64,000 bases of DNA. Source: Torymus aiolomorphi (taxonomy: Eukaryota > Arthropoda > Insecta > Hymenoptera > Torymidae). How positions within the stretch are numbered: position 1 is the first letter of the stretch; every line of letters starts with the position of its first letter. The DNA lies in contig CM070874.1 in the NCBI GenBank assembly GCA_036365515.1, positions 165,620,297-165,684,296 of the forward strand. Reading direction: 5' to 3'. The position numbers and the translations under genes were made by a program. This document shows, one piece after another, positions 10,860 through 21,881 of the stretch. The notes under the pieces were generated by a model. The model was not told the DNA's origin. It saw nothing but the letters and a program-made list of their open reading frames with translations, and made no database searches.

Positions 10860-11175
10860 CTAGCCGCCCAGGAACAACAAAAATTTTTTTCAACTCCACT
10901 CCTGGAAAAAACTACAAGTTTCTTTTTAAAGAAGAAAAAAAGGCATTTTTTTTTAAAACTGCAAATTTGGAGAATTCTACAATCCACATACAAACTCCGC
11001 AACTTCTAAGAAAATCTGGAAAAATTTTATTCAAAGCTACTGGCAAAAATATTGATCGAGGAGCGAAAGTACTGAGAGCAGAGAACCATTGGAGCATAAT
11101 CACCATCAACAGAGTAACCAGAAAGCCGAGCAACAACACAACAATACAGTTTTTGATAGCAACGCAGCTCGCCAT

Positions 11176-11187
11176 CATCCTGTAAGT
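11176..11187 (+). other. Candidate splice donor for envelope mRNA
   Basis: CT|GTAAGT with the exon ending at 11181, about 100 nt upstream of the gag ATG. A reading frame open from about 10856 runs up to this site, although no ATG is visible in it. Errantiviruses make env from a spliced RNA with the donor upstream of gag, so the position fits. Confidence 0.5.
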
Positions 11188-11279
11188 TTCTTTATTCCGT
11201 CATTAAATATACCTGTTAGAAAACATTTTTAGTATCGCGAGTGCCAGAAAAAAAAACACATTAGCAATCCATCAATATA

Positions 11280-13257
11280 ATGCCATTTTCGAGATTTTTC
11301 GGTCACGATAAAGCGTGCTTAAAATCGCGCGCTCAATCGTTACCATCGGTGCATTCGCACTCGCCTAAGGAGAGCACCGAAGACTCCCGGGAGAAACACA
11401 TCGAGGCCGTGATCGAGGCAGTGGATGACGTTAATCTCGATCCACACTCTATGCTTGAGATAACCGCGCGGATAGTCGAGAAATGTAACTCCTTTACAGA
11501 CGATTCGTATAGAACGCAGGTGCCCTCAAGCGCGTCACCAGCCCTTATTACTAATGCAGCTCTTACTATGGTTGCTACTGTATCAAGTACCGCGGTTACG
11601 TCACTAAATCAAGTTTTTACCACTACGAGAAATATATCAAGTGCTATCACCCTCTCTTCCACGTGCACAATGTCACATATGGCTCAGACACATACGACTG
11701 CGGCGCACCGTAACTCAATCGTCCAGCCGCTAAATTACACATTCGCAAATTCGCTCGCACAAGGAAGCCACGTTGCGCAGCCTATTTCTCCACAAACACC
11801 ATGGATAGATTTTGTATATCACGAACACGCGATAAAAAGAGCACAAGCGCCTCAACCCGAATTTCAAAATCGACAAATTGCCTTTCCGAGTCATGCCACA
11901 CAGCATCTACCGCACACTAGTTATAACACAATAAATTATACTCAACCCGCAGCCGGTAACACGGATGTTTTTACTTTTAGGCAAAACCCTTCACATTACT
12001 ATCCTTCCGAGGTACCACACATACACACTAATACAAACAGCAATCGCCCCCATGCGTCGCCCAATCTCGCGCGCGACGGCGCTTCGTTCATAAGTCCTAC
12101 CCGCGGAAATGCGAATGCCTTAACTCTTTCACAGGCTATAAGACTTATACCACGTTTCGACCTTAAGCCCGATAATTTGAATTTATTTTGCGCTGCGATA
12201 CGGCGCACAGTCGCTAGCTTCCCTCACGAGTGCAAGAGTTACATCATTTTTGCTCTGGCCGAAAAGTTGACGGGACGCACAGCCGAGAGCTACGTGGCCC
12301 GACTATCAAGCTACAGTTCGGTGGAACAGTTACTCGCAGAGCTGACTATGCAATACAGTAACGTGGGTATTGCTGATGAGATAGTCGCGCAAATGAAAGT
12401 GATTAGTCAAAAGCAAAATGAAACAGTAGACGATTTTGGACTGCGCGTTCAAAAATTACATAATCGCCTGCTGACAATTTACGACTCCGCGCCTGATCTT
12501 GAACTCGGAAATCGCAACCTGCTCAACCGAACTGCAGAACGCGACGCTTTACAGAAATTCTTATTCGGGTTGTCTCACCCATATGACTTCCAAGTACGGA
12601 GTGAACGAACTCGCTCGCTGAGCGAAGCGATCAGACTTGCAGTAGACTTTGAGTGCAAGCAAAGCGCCTGTAGCAGCGTCACTTATCCGAACCCTAAAGC
12701 ACCATCGGCTCAGCAAATGCTTCAATCACTATCTCAATACTCAGCTCAGCAAACGCACCAACCATCGACTCAATATTCGGCCCAACAAATGCTTCAACCA
12801 TCGACTCAATATTCGGCTCAACAAATACTTCAACCATCGACTCAATATTCGGCTCAACAAACGCTTAAACCATTACTTCAACATTTAGCACAACAGACGC
12901 TCCAGCCACCATCTCAGTGCTCAGTTCAGCAGATTTTTTCAGCAACCGGTACAGCAGCAACTTCAACAGATACTGGAGGCATTGCCAAAAGCATCTCAAA
13001 ACTCAGAAGCATCAGCGCAGCAGCCACACACGCCCGCTGCACCGCTATGGTCGGATACCCCACAAATATTGAGGCTATTAAACAACAGCGCCGGAAATTG
13101 CACATTATGCGGTGTCAGATGCCACGACGAAAATGTTTGCTACAAGAAACCCCCTTCGCCGCCTTGTAAGTATTGCGGGGGAGAAAACCATGCATTTGTC
13201 GATTGCATAAAACTTAAAAGAGAATTATTATACGAGAAGAAAATTAAAATACGATGA
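11280..13257 (+). CDS. gag: gag (capsid/nucleocapsid), frameshifted
   Basis: An ATG at 11280 opens 629 codons. A Ser/Thr/Pro-rich N terminus leads into a capsid-like helical region (about residues 285-460: FCAAIRRTVASFP, LTGRTAESY, ETVDDFGLRVQKLHNRL, FLFGLSHPYDF). Then comes a Q-rich tract of 10-residue repeats (about 477-547). A slip in the T-run at about 12934 moves the continuation to the +1 frame (12934-13257). That frame carries two canonical CX2CX4HX4C zinc knuckles (CTLCGVRCHDENVC and CKYCGGENHAFVDC), followed by a lysine-rich end. The protein would package element RNA and build the particle. The frameshift breaks it unless it is tolerated as recoding. Confidence 0.85.
12712..12930 (+). 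repeat. 30-bp minisatellite in gag
   Basis: About seven 30-bp units encoding QPSTQYSAQQ(T/M/I)L-type decapeptides; the central units are nearly identical. Period is preserved in frame, suggesting recent expansion while gag was still coding. Confidence 0.9.
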
Positions 13258-13473
13258 AAAAAATGGCCGAAATTTTTGGCCGAAAAGTTCGGGAAAACAA
13301 AAAACTGAGCAAAGCGGAACGCACGAAAAACGTTCAAACGAACAAAATGAGCAGCCTTTAAACTCATAGAGCGCTCCACGCTGACCTCAGATATCAAGCG
13401 CCCGCTCGTAATCAAAGATAAAGATAGTCAACCCGACGAGATACAGCCTCGCAGATGTGCTACTATTAAATTT

Positions 13474-13884
13474 TTGAAAACCGGAAGACAACCGCCCATT
13501 GTGATTTTGGAAAGTCCAAATCTATTAAATGGAAGAGCACAATTTTTTGCCGACTCAGGTGCAGATATTTCTGTAATAAAAATGAGCCATGTACAATCCA
13601 ACACGTTAATAAATAAACACGAGATTGTTGAAATTAAAGGAGTGACCGAAGGGGAAACACGTATGTTAGGAAGAGCAGAGATAACTCTTCACGGACTACG
13701 TTGCAAAGTTCATGTTGTACCAGATACTTTCCCCATAGAGATGGAAGGATTATTGGGTTGGGACATTATCAACGAATTTTCCGGATGCATTGACGCTGCC
13801 AGAAAACATATTACGTTGAATAATATTATTATCCCATTTACAACAGATGGAAAAATTACAATTCCCCTCGAATTCGAATGGTAA
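13474..13884 (+). CDS. pro: Retroviral-type aspartic protease
   Basis: 136 codons from a TTG; the frame extends upstream to about 13350. The catalytic motif is FFADSGADISVI, followed by the flap region and the hydrophobic-hydrophobic-Gly motif GLLGWDII near the C terminus. This is the complete core of a one-domain retropepsin, which works as a dimer to cleave the polyprotein. It ends by overlapping the pol frame by 7 nt (13878-13884) in a different phase, which could be natural frameshifting or decay. The stretch 13258-13350 has stops in all frames I checked, so the gag-pro junction is broken. Confidence 0.85.
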   Translation: MKTGRQPPIVILESPNLLNGRAQFFADSGADISVIKMSHVQSNTLINKHEIVEIKGVTEGETRMLGRAEITLHGLRCKVHVVPDTFPIEMEGLLGWDIINEFSGCIDAARKHITLNNIIIPFTTDGKITIPLEFEW

Positions 13885-15644
13885 TCAACGCTCATGTAAA
13901 CAATGACGTAAGTGTCGGTTGGGTTCCGCTCATGGATCTGCACCCGAGCATATTATTCGGGAATTTCGTAGTCGAAAATCACAAAGGAGAAATTTACGCC
14001 GAATGCATCAATACTAGCCATGATTATATAGAAATCGACGTATCTGTGGTTGATCTCCAACCCTGCGAATCAGTAGAATCGCATTATCTACAAACCGGTG
14101 GGGTCGGTTTAGGAGACTTCAATACAAATGGGGCTGTCTTCGTGAGGCGTATGTGCTGTAATGATAACGGGGAAACAAAATATAAAGAAGTACAACAACT
14201 GAATTCAAAAGTCTTAGAAGACGATGGACTTCGCGCCGAGCGAGTCGAAATAATAATGCAGTTTGTTCTTTTAGAGGGCTGTAATATCGAGGAGATAATC
14301 GAAATACGCAAAATAATTAACGATTTTCCGGGCGTATTTTGCCTCGAAGGAGAGCTCCTTTCGGCAACTCATCTAGTTAAACACAAAATTAAGTTAACTT
14401 CTGATAAAATAATACGCACGAGAAGATACAGATACCCGCGAGCGTTAAAGCAGCAGATGCAAATAGAGATAGACAAACTCTTAAAGCAAGACATTCTTGA
14501 GCCCTCCAACTCAAATTATTCTTCAGCTATGTGGATTGTGCCCAAGAAATCCGACGCTCAAGGTAACAGAAAATGGAGACTTGTAAACGATTTTAGGCAA
14601 TTAAATGAAGTAACCGTTGGTAGCTGTCACCCCCTACCATTCACAAGCGATATTTTAGAACGTTTGACATCCGCCAATTACATAACAGTGATGGATCTCA
14701 AGCAGGGATTCTATCAAATAGAAATGGATCCCGAATCCGTTCCGTACACAGCATTTTCAGGCCCTGTGGGACAAAATGGGCAATAACATCTACAGTATAA
14801 GAGAATCGCAACGGGCTTAAAAGAGGCTCCTATTACATTCACTAAAGCAATGTCTCTCACCATGGCCGGTCTTCATGGCGAAGAAGTAGAAATATATCTT
14901 GACGACCTTATGATATTCGGTGATACGATTGAAGTTCACAACAAGCGTCTTACAATTAGACGCGTACTAAAATGACTACTAGATGCCAATCTTACAGTCG
15001 AGCCCAAGAAATGCCAATTTCTCAAACGTGAAGCCCATGTCCTTGGCCACATCGTGGGACAAGGAGTCATTAGAATACATCCCAAAAAGCTGGAAGCTGT
15101 CTGCGACTATCCGGTGACTACAAACACAAAAAAGGTAAAGCAATGGCAGGCATTCGCTAGCTATTTCAGAAGGTATATTCCAAATTTTGCCCACATTGCT
15201 TACCCGATATCGAAACTGCTACACAAGGGCGTAGAATTCACCTGGGGCAGCGAACAACAAGAAGCATTTAATAAGTTTAAAGAATTATTATGTAGGGAAC
15301 CGGTGCTAGTAACTCCAGACTGGTCAAAGCTCTTTATAATAACGACAGACGCGTCAGATTACGCCCTGGGGGCAATGCTAAGCCCAGGAGAAATCGGCAA
15401 AGATAGAGCGTGCGCTTACGCATCGAGGCCTTTGAGGGACAGCGAACTCCGTTATCCAACTTACGATAAGGAGCTACTAGCCGTTGTTTTCGCGAAAGAA
15501 CATTTTAGACATTATATTTACGGTAGAAAGTTTACGGTCGTAACAGACCACGAACCGCTAAAACACTTTCATACATCGAAGAAACCCGATTTACGCTTTA
15601 ATAGATTAAAGGCCGCGCTTATAGGATATTCATTTGACGTAGTG
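13878..15644 (+). pseudogene. pol: pol part 1: reverse transcriptase and RNase H with two stop codons
   Basis: One frame runs from 13878 to the mariner insertion, broken only by TAA at 14784-14786 and TGA at 14973-14975. RT landmarks are RKWRLVNDFRQLN, VMDLKQGFYQIEM and the catalytic YLDD at 14895-14906. The thumb region (CQFLKREAHVLGHIV) follows. RNase H follows with TTDASDYALGA, YPTYDKELLAVVFA and TDHEPLKHF. The product would copy element RNA to DNA and remove the RNA strand. The frame resumes exactly across the mariner: GTG-TA at 15642-15646 joins TAGG at 16967, continuing the GNRNVTADALS motif typical of the RNase H end. Both stops fit single-base decay. Confidence 0.88.
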
Positions 15645-15646
15645 TA

Positions 15647-16964
15647 CCTTCTGTCAAAAAAGTACCCGGAAAAGTTTTTTTAAATCTCCCGCGTTATAGA
15701 TATTTGAAAATTTTTTTTGTTGTATGTTGGCATCACTGTACCAAATTATGATGCCAAGTTTGAGCGCGTTCCATCAAGTTGTTTGTTTACGCCAGCTGTT
15801 ATAGTCAGTTAAGCTCAGTAGTGCGTCACGATTTTCACAATGAATACAAATATTGAACAAAGACTTTACCTCAAATTTTGTGCTACCAACGAAATTTCGT
15901 GCGCGGAATCTTTGAAAATGTTGGAAAAGACTTATGGGGAATCAGTTTTATCAAAAACACAAATTTACGATTGGTACAAAGCATTCACGGAAGGTCGAGA
16001 AGTGTGTGAAGATTTGCCTCGGTACGGACGGCCATCGACAGCATCCACCGAGGAGAACATTAAAAAAGTGAAACAAATCGTATTGGAAAATCGCCATTCA
16101 GGCTTAAGAGACATAGCACAAGAGCTAAACATCTCCCACGAGTCAGTTCGTACGATTTTGGTGGATGTTTTGGGCATGAAACGCGTCACCGCCCGACTTG
16201 TTCCAAAACAGCTGAATTTTCTTCAAAAAGAGTACCGCAGACAGATCTCTTTGGACATGCTGGATCGTGCTAATTCCGATCCTACATTCATGGAATGCAT
16301 TATAACTGGAGATGAGACATGGGTCTGCGAGTTTGACATGCAAACAAGTCAACAGGCATCTCAATGGCAAACAAAAGACGAGCCAAAATCGAAAAAACCA
16401 CGTCAAAGTGATCAAAGGTGAAAGTCATGTTGATTATTTTCTTTGATATTTATGGTTTGGTGCATCATGAATTCCTACCAGAGGGACAGACGGTCAATAA
16501 ACAATATTATTTGAGCGTTTTGAAGTGTTTGCGTGAAAAAATCCGTCAAAAACGGCCAGAATTGTGGAAGAACAATTCGTGGATTTTGCACGATGATAAT
16601 GCACCACCGCATAGAGCCGCAGTTGTAACCGAATTTAAGGCCAAAAACTCAAGAAATACAATCGGGCAACCACCGTATTTACCAGATTTGGCCCCGTGTG
16701 ACTTTTTTCTGTTCCCGAAACTAAAATTACCTCTCCGTGGAAAACGTTTTGAAGCGATCGAAGCCATAAAACAAAATACGTTGAGGGAACTGAAGGCCAT
16801 CCCAGAAAGCGCTTATACAAAATGTTTTGATGATTGGAAAAATCGTTGGCACATGTGTGTTGCATCAAATGGGGCCTACTTTGAAGGCGACAAAATAAAT
16901 ATTGATAAATAATTGAATGTTGTGTGTTTTATTTAAAAATTCCGGGTAGTTTTTTGACAGATAG
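15647..16964 (+). mobile_element. mariner element inserted in the gypsy RNase H
   Basis: Inverted ends CTTCTGTCAAAAAA (from 15647) and TTTTTTGACAGATAG (to 16964) share about 25 bp with a few mismatches. TA is duplicated at 15645-15646 and 16965-16966, and excision in silico restores the host reading frame. Length 1318 bp, typical of full-length mariners. Confidence 0.95.
15840..16912 (+). pseudogene. mariner transposase, D,D34D, one frameshift
   Basis: The first frame (15840-16421) has the N-terminal helix-turn-helix region (EISCAESLKMLEKTYG, QIYDWYKAF), the linker GRPSTAS, a second HTH (RDIAQELNISHESVR) and the first catalytic Asp in TGDETWV. The second frame (16418-16912) has HDDNAPPH and PYLPDLAPCDFFLFP, with 34 residues between the second and third Asp. 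The frames meet near 16405-16424, where one inserted or lost base diverts the first frame into a stop. It would be ~355 residues if whole. A cut-and-paste enzyme acting on the TA-flanked ends; non-functional as read. Confidence 0.92.
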
Positions 16965-16966
16965 TA

Positions 16967-18436
16967 TAGGCCCGGCAATCGTAATGTAACAGCTGATGCA
17001 CTATCACGTAATCCGATCACGCGTGACGGCAAAGCAAACTCCGGCGACCGCGCGTGGAACTTTATCAATTAGCTGACGAGCAGGAAGAAAAGGCAAGCAG
17101 GTTCTCGGACGTACCGCCATTGAGAATATTTATTTCAAGGGCAGTTAAAAGTAAGGGTCTAGATCGTTGCAAGAAAATTAAGATAGATAAATCCGATTCA
17201 GAAAATTCACAGGAGACAAGAGTTTGCAAGAAAACGCAAAACGACAATGCACTCATATACAGAGCAGATTAATTTTTAGCTGTGAGGAACGTTGAAGATG
17301 GATCTTTCCTATGCCAAACCACTCATAATATTTATCATGGTGATAAAACACTGCACATTCGGTGGCTATCCGAAATCCCAAATCAACGTAATACGTACGT
17401 CTTGGACTATGAGGATAATGTAAGTTTTAGTTCAATACTTAGTAATGTCACGCTAAACCGTACTGAGAAAAATAAATACAGACTAAGCACCATCGAGCTT
17501 AAACGTATGTCTGGAATTTTACAAGAATCTATTAAGCTCGCTCCAGCTGAATTTGGAAATAATAGTGTCCAAATGGAACCTATAAATGATGATCTCACAC
17601 TAAGTAAACCAAAATTAACCCCCAACCCGACGCGACAAGGTAGGAAACGTACTCGTAAAAAAAATTTGTCGGTATTGAAAATTAAGCAAAAGATACGAAA
17701 ACCACGTAAGAAAAAAGCGCATACTATTATCACATCAGGCTCACTCTTGCAAATACAGCGCACACTACCCACGTTATTTGATCCCGATGACACAGCTGAT
17801 AACAACTCGTTTTTAAATCAGCCAAGCCACACACCTCTGAGTGAACACATAGAACAGCTCGAGGTCGTAACATTTGGAAACGAAACTATCTCACTAGAAG
17901 AAACTATAACTAAGTGTCCCACTCCTCGAGAGGAAAATTTCTCATTTGCACAAAATTTTCAAAATGCAAAAACTCCAGCAGCAAATGTGCTTCCAAACTC
18001 AGCAACCGAGCAGGGTAATTCACAACCAAATAATACAACTAATTTTGATACCGATGACTCCAAAATACTGAAAATACCAACACAGGAAAAACAAAGCCCT
18101 CGGCTACAAGATTTTATATTACCGCAAGTAACTAATAAAATACACGCAAACCTAAGGGTCGATATACAGGAGCAGGATTATTACGGAAAAGAGGGCGTGC
18201 GTATAGACATTTGGGAAGCAGACACCCAATCAAACAAGGCACTTACACGCAGGGTCGATGACGAGGTAAAACATGGAAACCACTCACCTTCCCATACGGT
18301 AGAGCTAGATAAGGGAAAAACCATTATATATACCCCGAACGCGTCATCTCATCCTCCATTACGGGAAACAGATGATATGAGTATAGGGTGTCATCTTCAC
18401 ATCAGGAGTCCGAAAAAGACAACGGAACACATGTAG
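16967..18436 (+). pseudogene. pol: pol part 2: RNase H end plus a long unrecognised basic segment
   Basis: After the mariner the RNase H tail (PGNRNVTADALSRNP) continues in phase to about 17040. A frameshift then leads to the frame 17054-18436, which has one stop (TAA at 17270). The segment contains a WLSEIP patch, a strongly basic stretch (RQGRKRTRKKN through KPRKKKAH, about 17635-17720) that could bind nucleic acid or act as a nuclear signal, and a long polar low-complexity part. I do not recognise a domain. Normally RNase H is followed directly by integrase, so this ~460-codon stretch is an extra. A second frameshift joins it to the OTU frame between 18388 and 18436. Confidence 0.6.
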
Positions 18437-19470
18437 CAGTCCCAAAAGCAGACAGGGCCAAAGCAGATACTCTTCGTGATCCCTTTTTCGATGATGGTCC
18501 GGAATTATCAGCTTATATGGAAGACTTCCAAGGGATTCCACGCAACTCTGATAGAACGCGAGACTCCTCATATTATGATTCCTCGCGCAGTTCTGCTAAC
18601 GTGCTGACGCACGTATATAAACGTAAGAAAAGGTGCGCCGACCCTGAGGCAGCGCTGTATCACTCAGATGACATACCAAGTCTTCCTATCGGTAACTGTC
18701 TTTTTCACTCACTAATCAAATTAACGCAACTGAATATTTCAGCATTAGAACTTAGAAGACTCTTATTCAAATCTGCAGTACTAGATCAGTGTGGAGACCC
18801 AAATTCCGTAAAAGAAATCTTAACATCTGACGATCAGTACGGCGACGTGTACTGCGCATACATTTTTGCACGCAAATTTGACAAATATATTTGCATCCAC
18901 TACGAAATATCTCCAGACAAAACGTTATATTGTCACCTCATTGCCAATAAAACCGCGCATTTTATTCATTTACATTTAACTGGATGTCACTTCACACCCT
19001 ACCTCCCTATTGCCGACGATAACGACTCTAGAGCCAACCCATCTCTCGAAAAGCCAAATAGTAATCCAGAAAACAAGGATGATAATTTTTCGCTTAATTC
19101 TAGTAACGTGAACATGCACAGTGAAGCCGAGTCTCAAAATACCGCCGAGCTTCCTCCTTGTAATGAGCATACGAGGAACGGCGACGCTCACAATCAATCG
19201 AGGAATTACAATCCATGCTCGCCGAGCGAGCATGGTGCTGAGCAACATAATTCATATGACTCCGATTCTTCAAGTACAAGCGAAGTTCCTGGAAGCAATA
19301 TAGAGATAAACAGAGATCAGGTTGTCGAGCCAACAGACGGAGGCAATGCAAGCAGTGCCTCTCAACCACAATCCCCCGGCAACGACGAAAATATACAATC
19401 GACGCGTAATAGACCGCTGCAACGCTATCTAGTCGTGGAAGCTAGACCACCGCGCGAAAAGCCACCATGA
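18388..19470 (+). CDS. pol-embedded OTU-family cysteine protease domain
   Basis: A 360-codon frame, probably an internal part of the polyprotein. About residues 98-206 look like an OTU fold. PIGNCLFHSL holds the candidate catalytic Cys (codon 18697-18699) with the usual G-N-C-L-F context. TGCHFTPYL about 97 residues later holds the candidate catalytic His (18988-18990). Spacing and flanks suit OTU deubiquitinase-like proteases. The Asp usually just before GNC is replaced by Ile, so the oxyanion or acid residue must come from elsewhere or activity was weak. The rest is Ser/Asn/Glu-rich linker ending in TGA (19468-19470), after which the same frame continues into integrase. A role in removing ubiquitin from element or host proteins is inference. 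Confidence 0.72.
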   Translation: MSSSHQESEKDNGTHVAVPKADRAKADTLRDPFFDDGPELSAYMEDFQGIPRNSDRTRDSSYYDSSRSSANVLTHVYKRKKRCADPEAALYHSDDIPSLPIGNCLFHSLIKLTQLNISALELRRLLFKSAVLDQCGDPNSVKEILTSDDQYGDVYCAYIFARKFDKYICIHYEISPDKTLYCHLIANKTAHFIHLHLTGCHFTPYLPIADDNDSRANPSLEKPNSNPENKDDNFSLNSSNVNMHSEAESQNTAELPPCNEHTRNGDAHNQSRNYNPCSPSEHGAEQHNSYDSDSSSTSEVPGSNIEINRDQVVEPTDGGNASSASQPQSPGNDENIQSTRNRPLQRYLVVEARPPREKPP

Positions 19471-20998
19471 GCATTATTAGAAGACGAAAAACCATCCCCA
19501 TTCACAAAATTAAGCGTGTTAAGTGAACACCCGTTCACGTACAAAGAAAACATCGCGTATTTAGTATCCGCAGACGGATTCCTTAACACGGAAATTTTGG
19601 AAGCATTTCTAGAAAGGGGATATCTAAACGCTGAAGAACTTACAATTGGGGAGTTCACAATCGGCGAAATTAACATTTCACGGGTGCGAGAGATAAACAT
19701 GATTGGCATTTACGTCAGAAACCATATTGACGACAGACCGCTCAGATCAGATATCAAAAAATGCTTGCGTACCCTAAAGGCGACAGTGAGAAAACAAAAT
19801 ATTCAAACTATAGCTATAACTAGATATCTGGCCGTTCTCTCTATCGCCGAGTGGGTTTACTTAATCGTACAATTTGCGCATATTTTTGCCGGCACGCCTC
19901 TTATCGCCGTAATATATAACAATAATTTACCCGTTCCGCCCGTGCAGGAAAGATATAAGCTTATGAGGGAATTTCACGAAGCAGCAATAGGTGGACATCG
20001 GGGTATCAACAAAAATTATAGTAAGATCGCAAAAGAATACTATTGGCGAAATATGCGCCCGGACGTAAAATAGTTTGTACTTCGATGCGCTACTTCTCAG
20101 GGCAATAAGCTGGTCAGAGTAAAAACCAAACTACCGATGCTGATAAGCAATACCTCAGCATTACCGTTTGTACAACTTTTGCTTGACTTCTACGGCCCTC
20201 TCAAGAAGACGAATGAGGGCTTCAGATATATCTTATCCGCGCACGATGCGCTGACGAAGTATATCATCCTCATACTTGTTAAACGCGTAAACGCGGAGGA
20301 AGTAGCTCGAGCCCTGACTGAATGAATTATTTGCTACTTTGGTCCTCCGGCAGCTATATTGACAGACCAGGGCACACATTTTAGAAACAAGCTCCTAGAA
20401 GAATTTGCAAAAATATTTCAAATTAAGAAATACTGCACAACAACTTACCATCCACAATCAAACGGATCAATCGAACGGATGCACCACACCTTAACGGAAT
20501 ATTTACGAAAATATATGCAAACTACGAACGACTGGTCAAATTGGACAGCTATTTGCCAACACGCTTATAACAACACAGAGCACGAGAGTACAAATTTTTC
20601 TCCCCACGAATTATTATTTGGCATAAAAGCTCACACACCATCAAGCTTCCCGTCGAAAGAAAAATTTCTCACCTTTAACAATTACGTCAGCGACATGACG
20701 TCGAACCTGATGCAACTTCAAACATTAGCAGCAATGAACGCAGTACAGGCAAAATATCGCTCAAAATACTACTATGACCGGAAACTTAATACCAAACACT
20801 TTCTAGAAGGCGAATTAGTATACTTACTTAAGGAACCAAAAAAAAGGAAAATTTGGAGTAGAATACGAAGGCCCTTACGAAATCACGAAAATAAAGTACC
20901 AAACGCATAATGTTCATATCCAAAACGAAAACGTGGTAAAAATAGTGCACGTTGATAAAATTAAAAGAGCTTCTTTGGTAAAAACTGGCGATATATAG
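19471..20998 (+). pseudogene. pol: pol part 3: integrase with stops and a terminal frameshift
   Basis: The frame of the OTU segment continues to 20910 with stops at 20071 (TAG) and 20323 (TGA). The N-terminal zinc-binding part is FHEAAIGGHRGINKNY followed by LRCATSQGNK, in which the second Cys has become Ser. The catalytic core Asp is at 20185-20187 (LLDFYGP), the second Asp at 20365-20367 (TDQGTHF) and the Glu at 20473-20475 (NGSIERMH), giving 35 residues between the last two. The C-terminal GPY module (YEGPYEI, then VHVDKIK) lies in another frame at about 20855-20998, after a one-base shift. It would insert element DNA into the genome. The following ~180 bp are A/T-rich and non-coding. Confidence 0.88.
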
Positions 20999-21169
20999 CC
21001 CCGAAATATAGAAAATAAAATTTTTGAAATGATTCCAAAAATCGACTGAGAAAATTCGTTTTTTTTATTATGCTTTTTGCGGCTTACGGACGCAGAAAAA
21101 AAAACAAAAAAAAACGAAAGAAGCATAACAAAAAAAGAATTTTCATTTCGCACACGTTTAATAACACAC

Positions 21170-21186
21170 GTGTTCTTTTTACAGGG
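21170..21186 (+). other. Candidate splice acceptor for envelope mRNA
   Basis: A pyrimidine-rich run ending TTTTTACAG at 21184. Joined to the donor at 11181 the phase is kept: two bases before the donor plus one after the acceptor complete a codon, and the env frame is open from 21186. The intron would be about 10.0 kb including the mariner. Confidence 0.5.
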
Positions 21187-21881
21187 GCCCGTTAACTAGT
21201 TGCATAGTATCAGCTCAACACGTAACATTACTCAACGACTTTTCAGGCATCATATTCGAAAAGATTGGAAACCTTGCAACATCAAATACGCAATGGAACA
21301 TTATTCAAAAAATAAACCTTCAACCATTTTTCCTGGAAGATCAAGAGGAATTCAAAGCCTGGAAAATTATAAATAGCACCTGCGAATTAGTATCCGGCAT
21401 GTGCGAATTATTACAAAACACTCTACAACAATTACAAGAAAATTCGATGGCTACTGCAGATCTGGCCAGCCTCATTCAAGACCACAATACGACGTTCACA
21501 GAACGTAGAAAGAGAGCCGTGTTGCCATTCATAGGTCGCATAAGTCGGATACTATTCGGAACTCTCGACGAGGACAGCTTAGCTGAAATTGAGAATTTAG
21601 TAGAAATTTCGGCTAACGAATCAAGAAAACTAGCCAGTCTGCTAGCCTCCCAAACAGAAATAGTGGAATCACAGCTTAACCTCACTAACGCAAAAATAGT
21701 AGAATTGCGTAAACACATAACAAAAATTAATGCGTTGAACAAAAAAATTTCCTTAATCCACCTTTCGGAACTTACGCATGATACACTAAGGGCTCTTTCG
21801 GAACACGCTGCTCAACATGCGCGTAATATTCAAACAATTACAAATGCAATTTTATTTGCTACTCGCGGAGTAACAACCTGA
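21185..21881 (+). pseudogene. env: Truncated envelope gene (F-type, errantivirus-like)
   Basis: The frame is open from 21186 to the TGA at 21879-21881. A furin-type site RRKR at 21504-21515 is followed by the hydrophobic LPFIGRI and the FGTLDEDS motif, the layout of the cleavage site and fusion peptide of insect retroviral and baculoviral F proteins. A long helical region (about codons 60-150 after 21399) follows. The C-terminal half and membrane anchor are absent, so the gene ends abruptly and is dead. It is expected to be expressed by splicing from upstream of gag. Confidence 0.75.
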
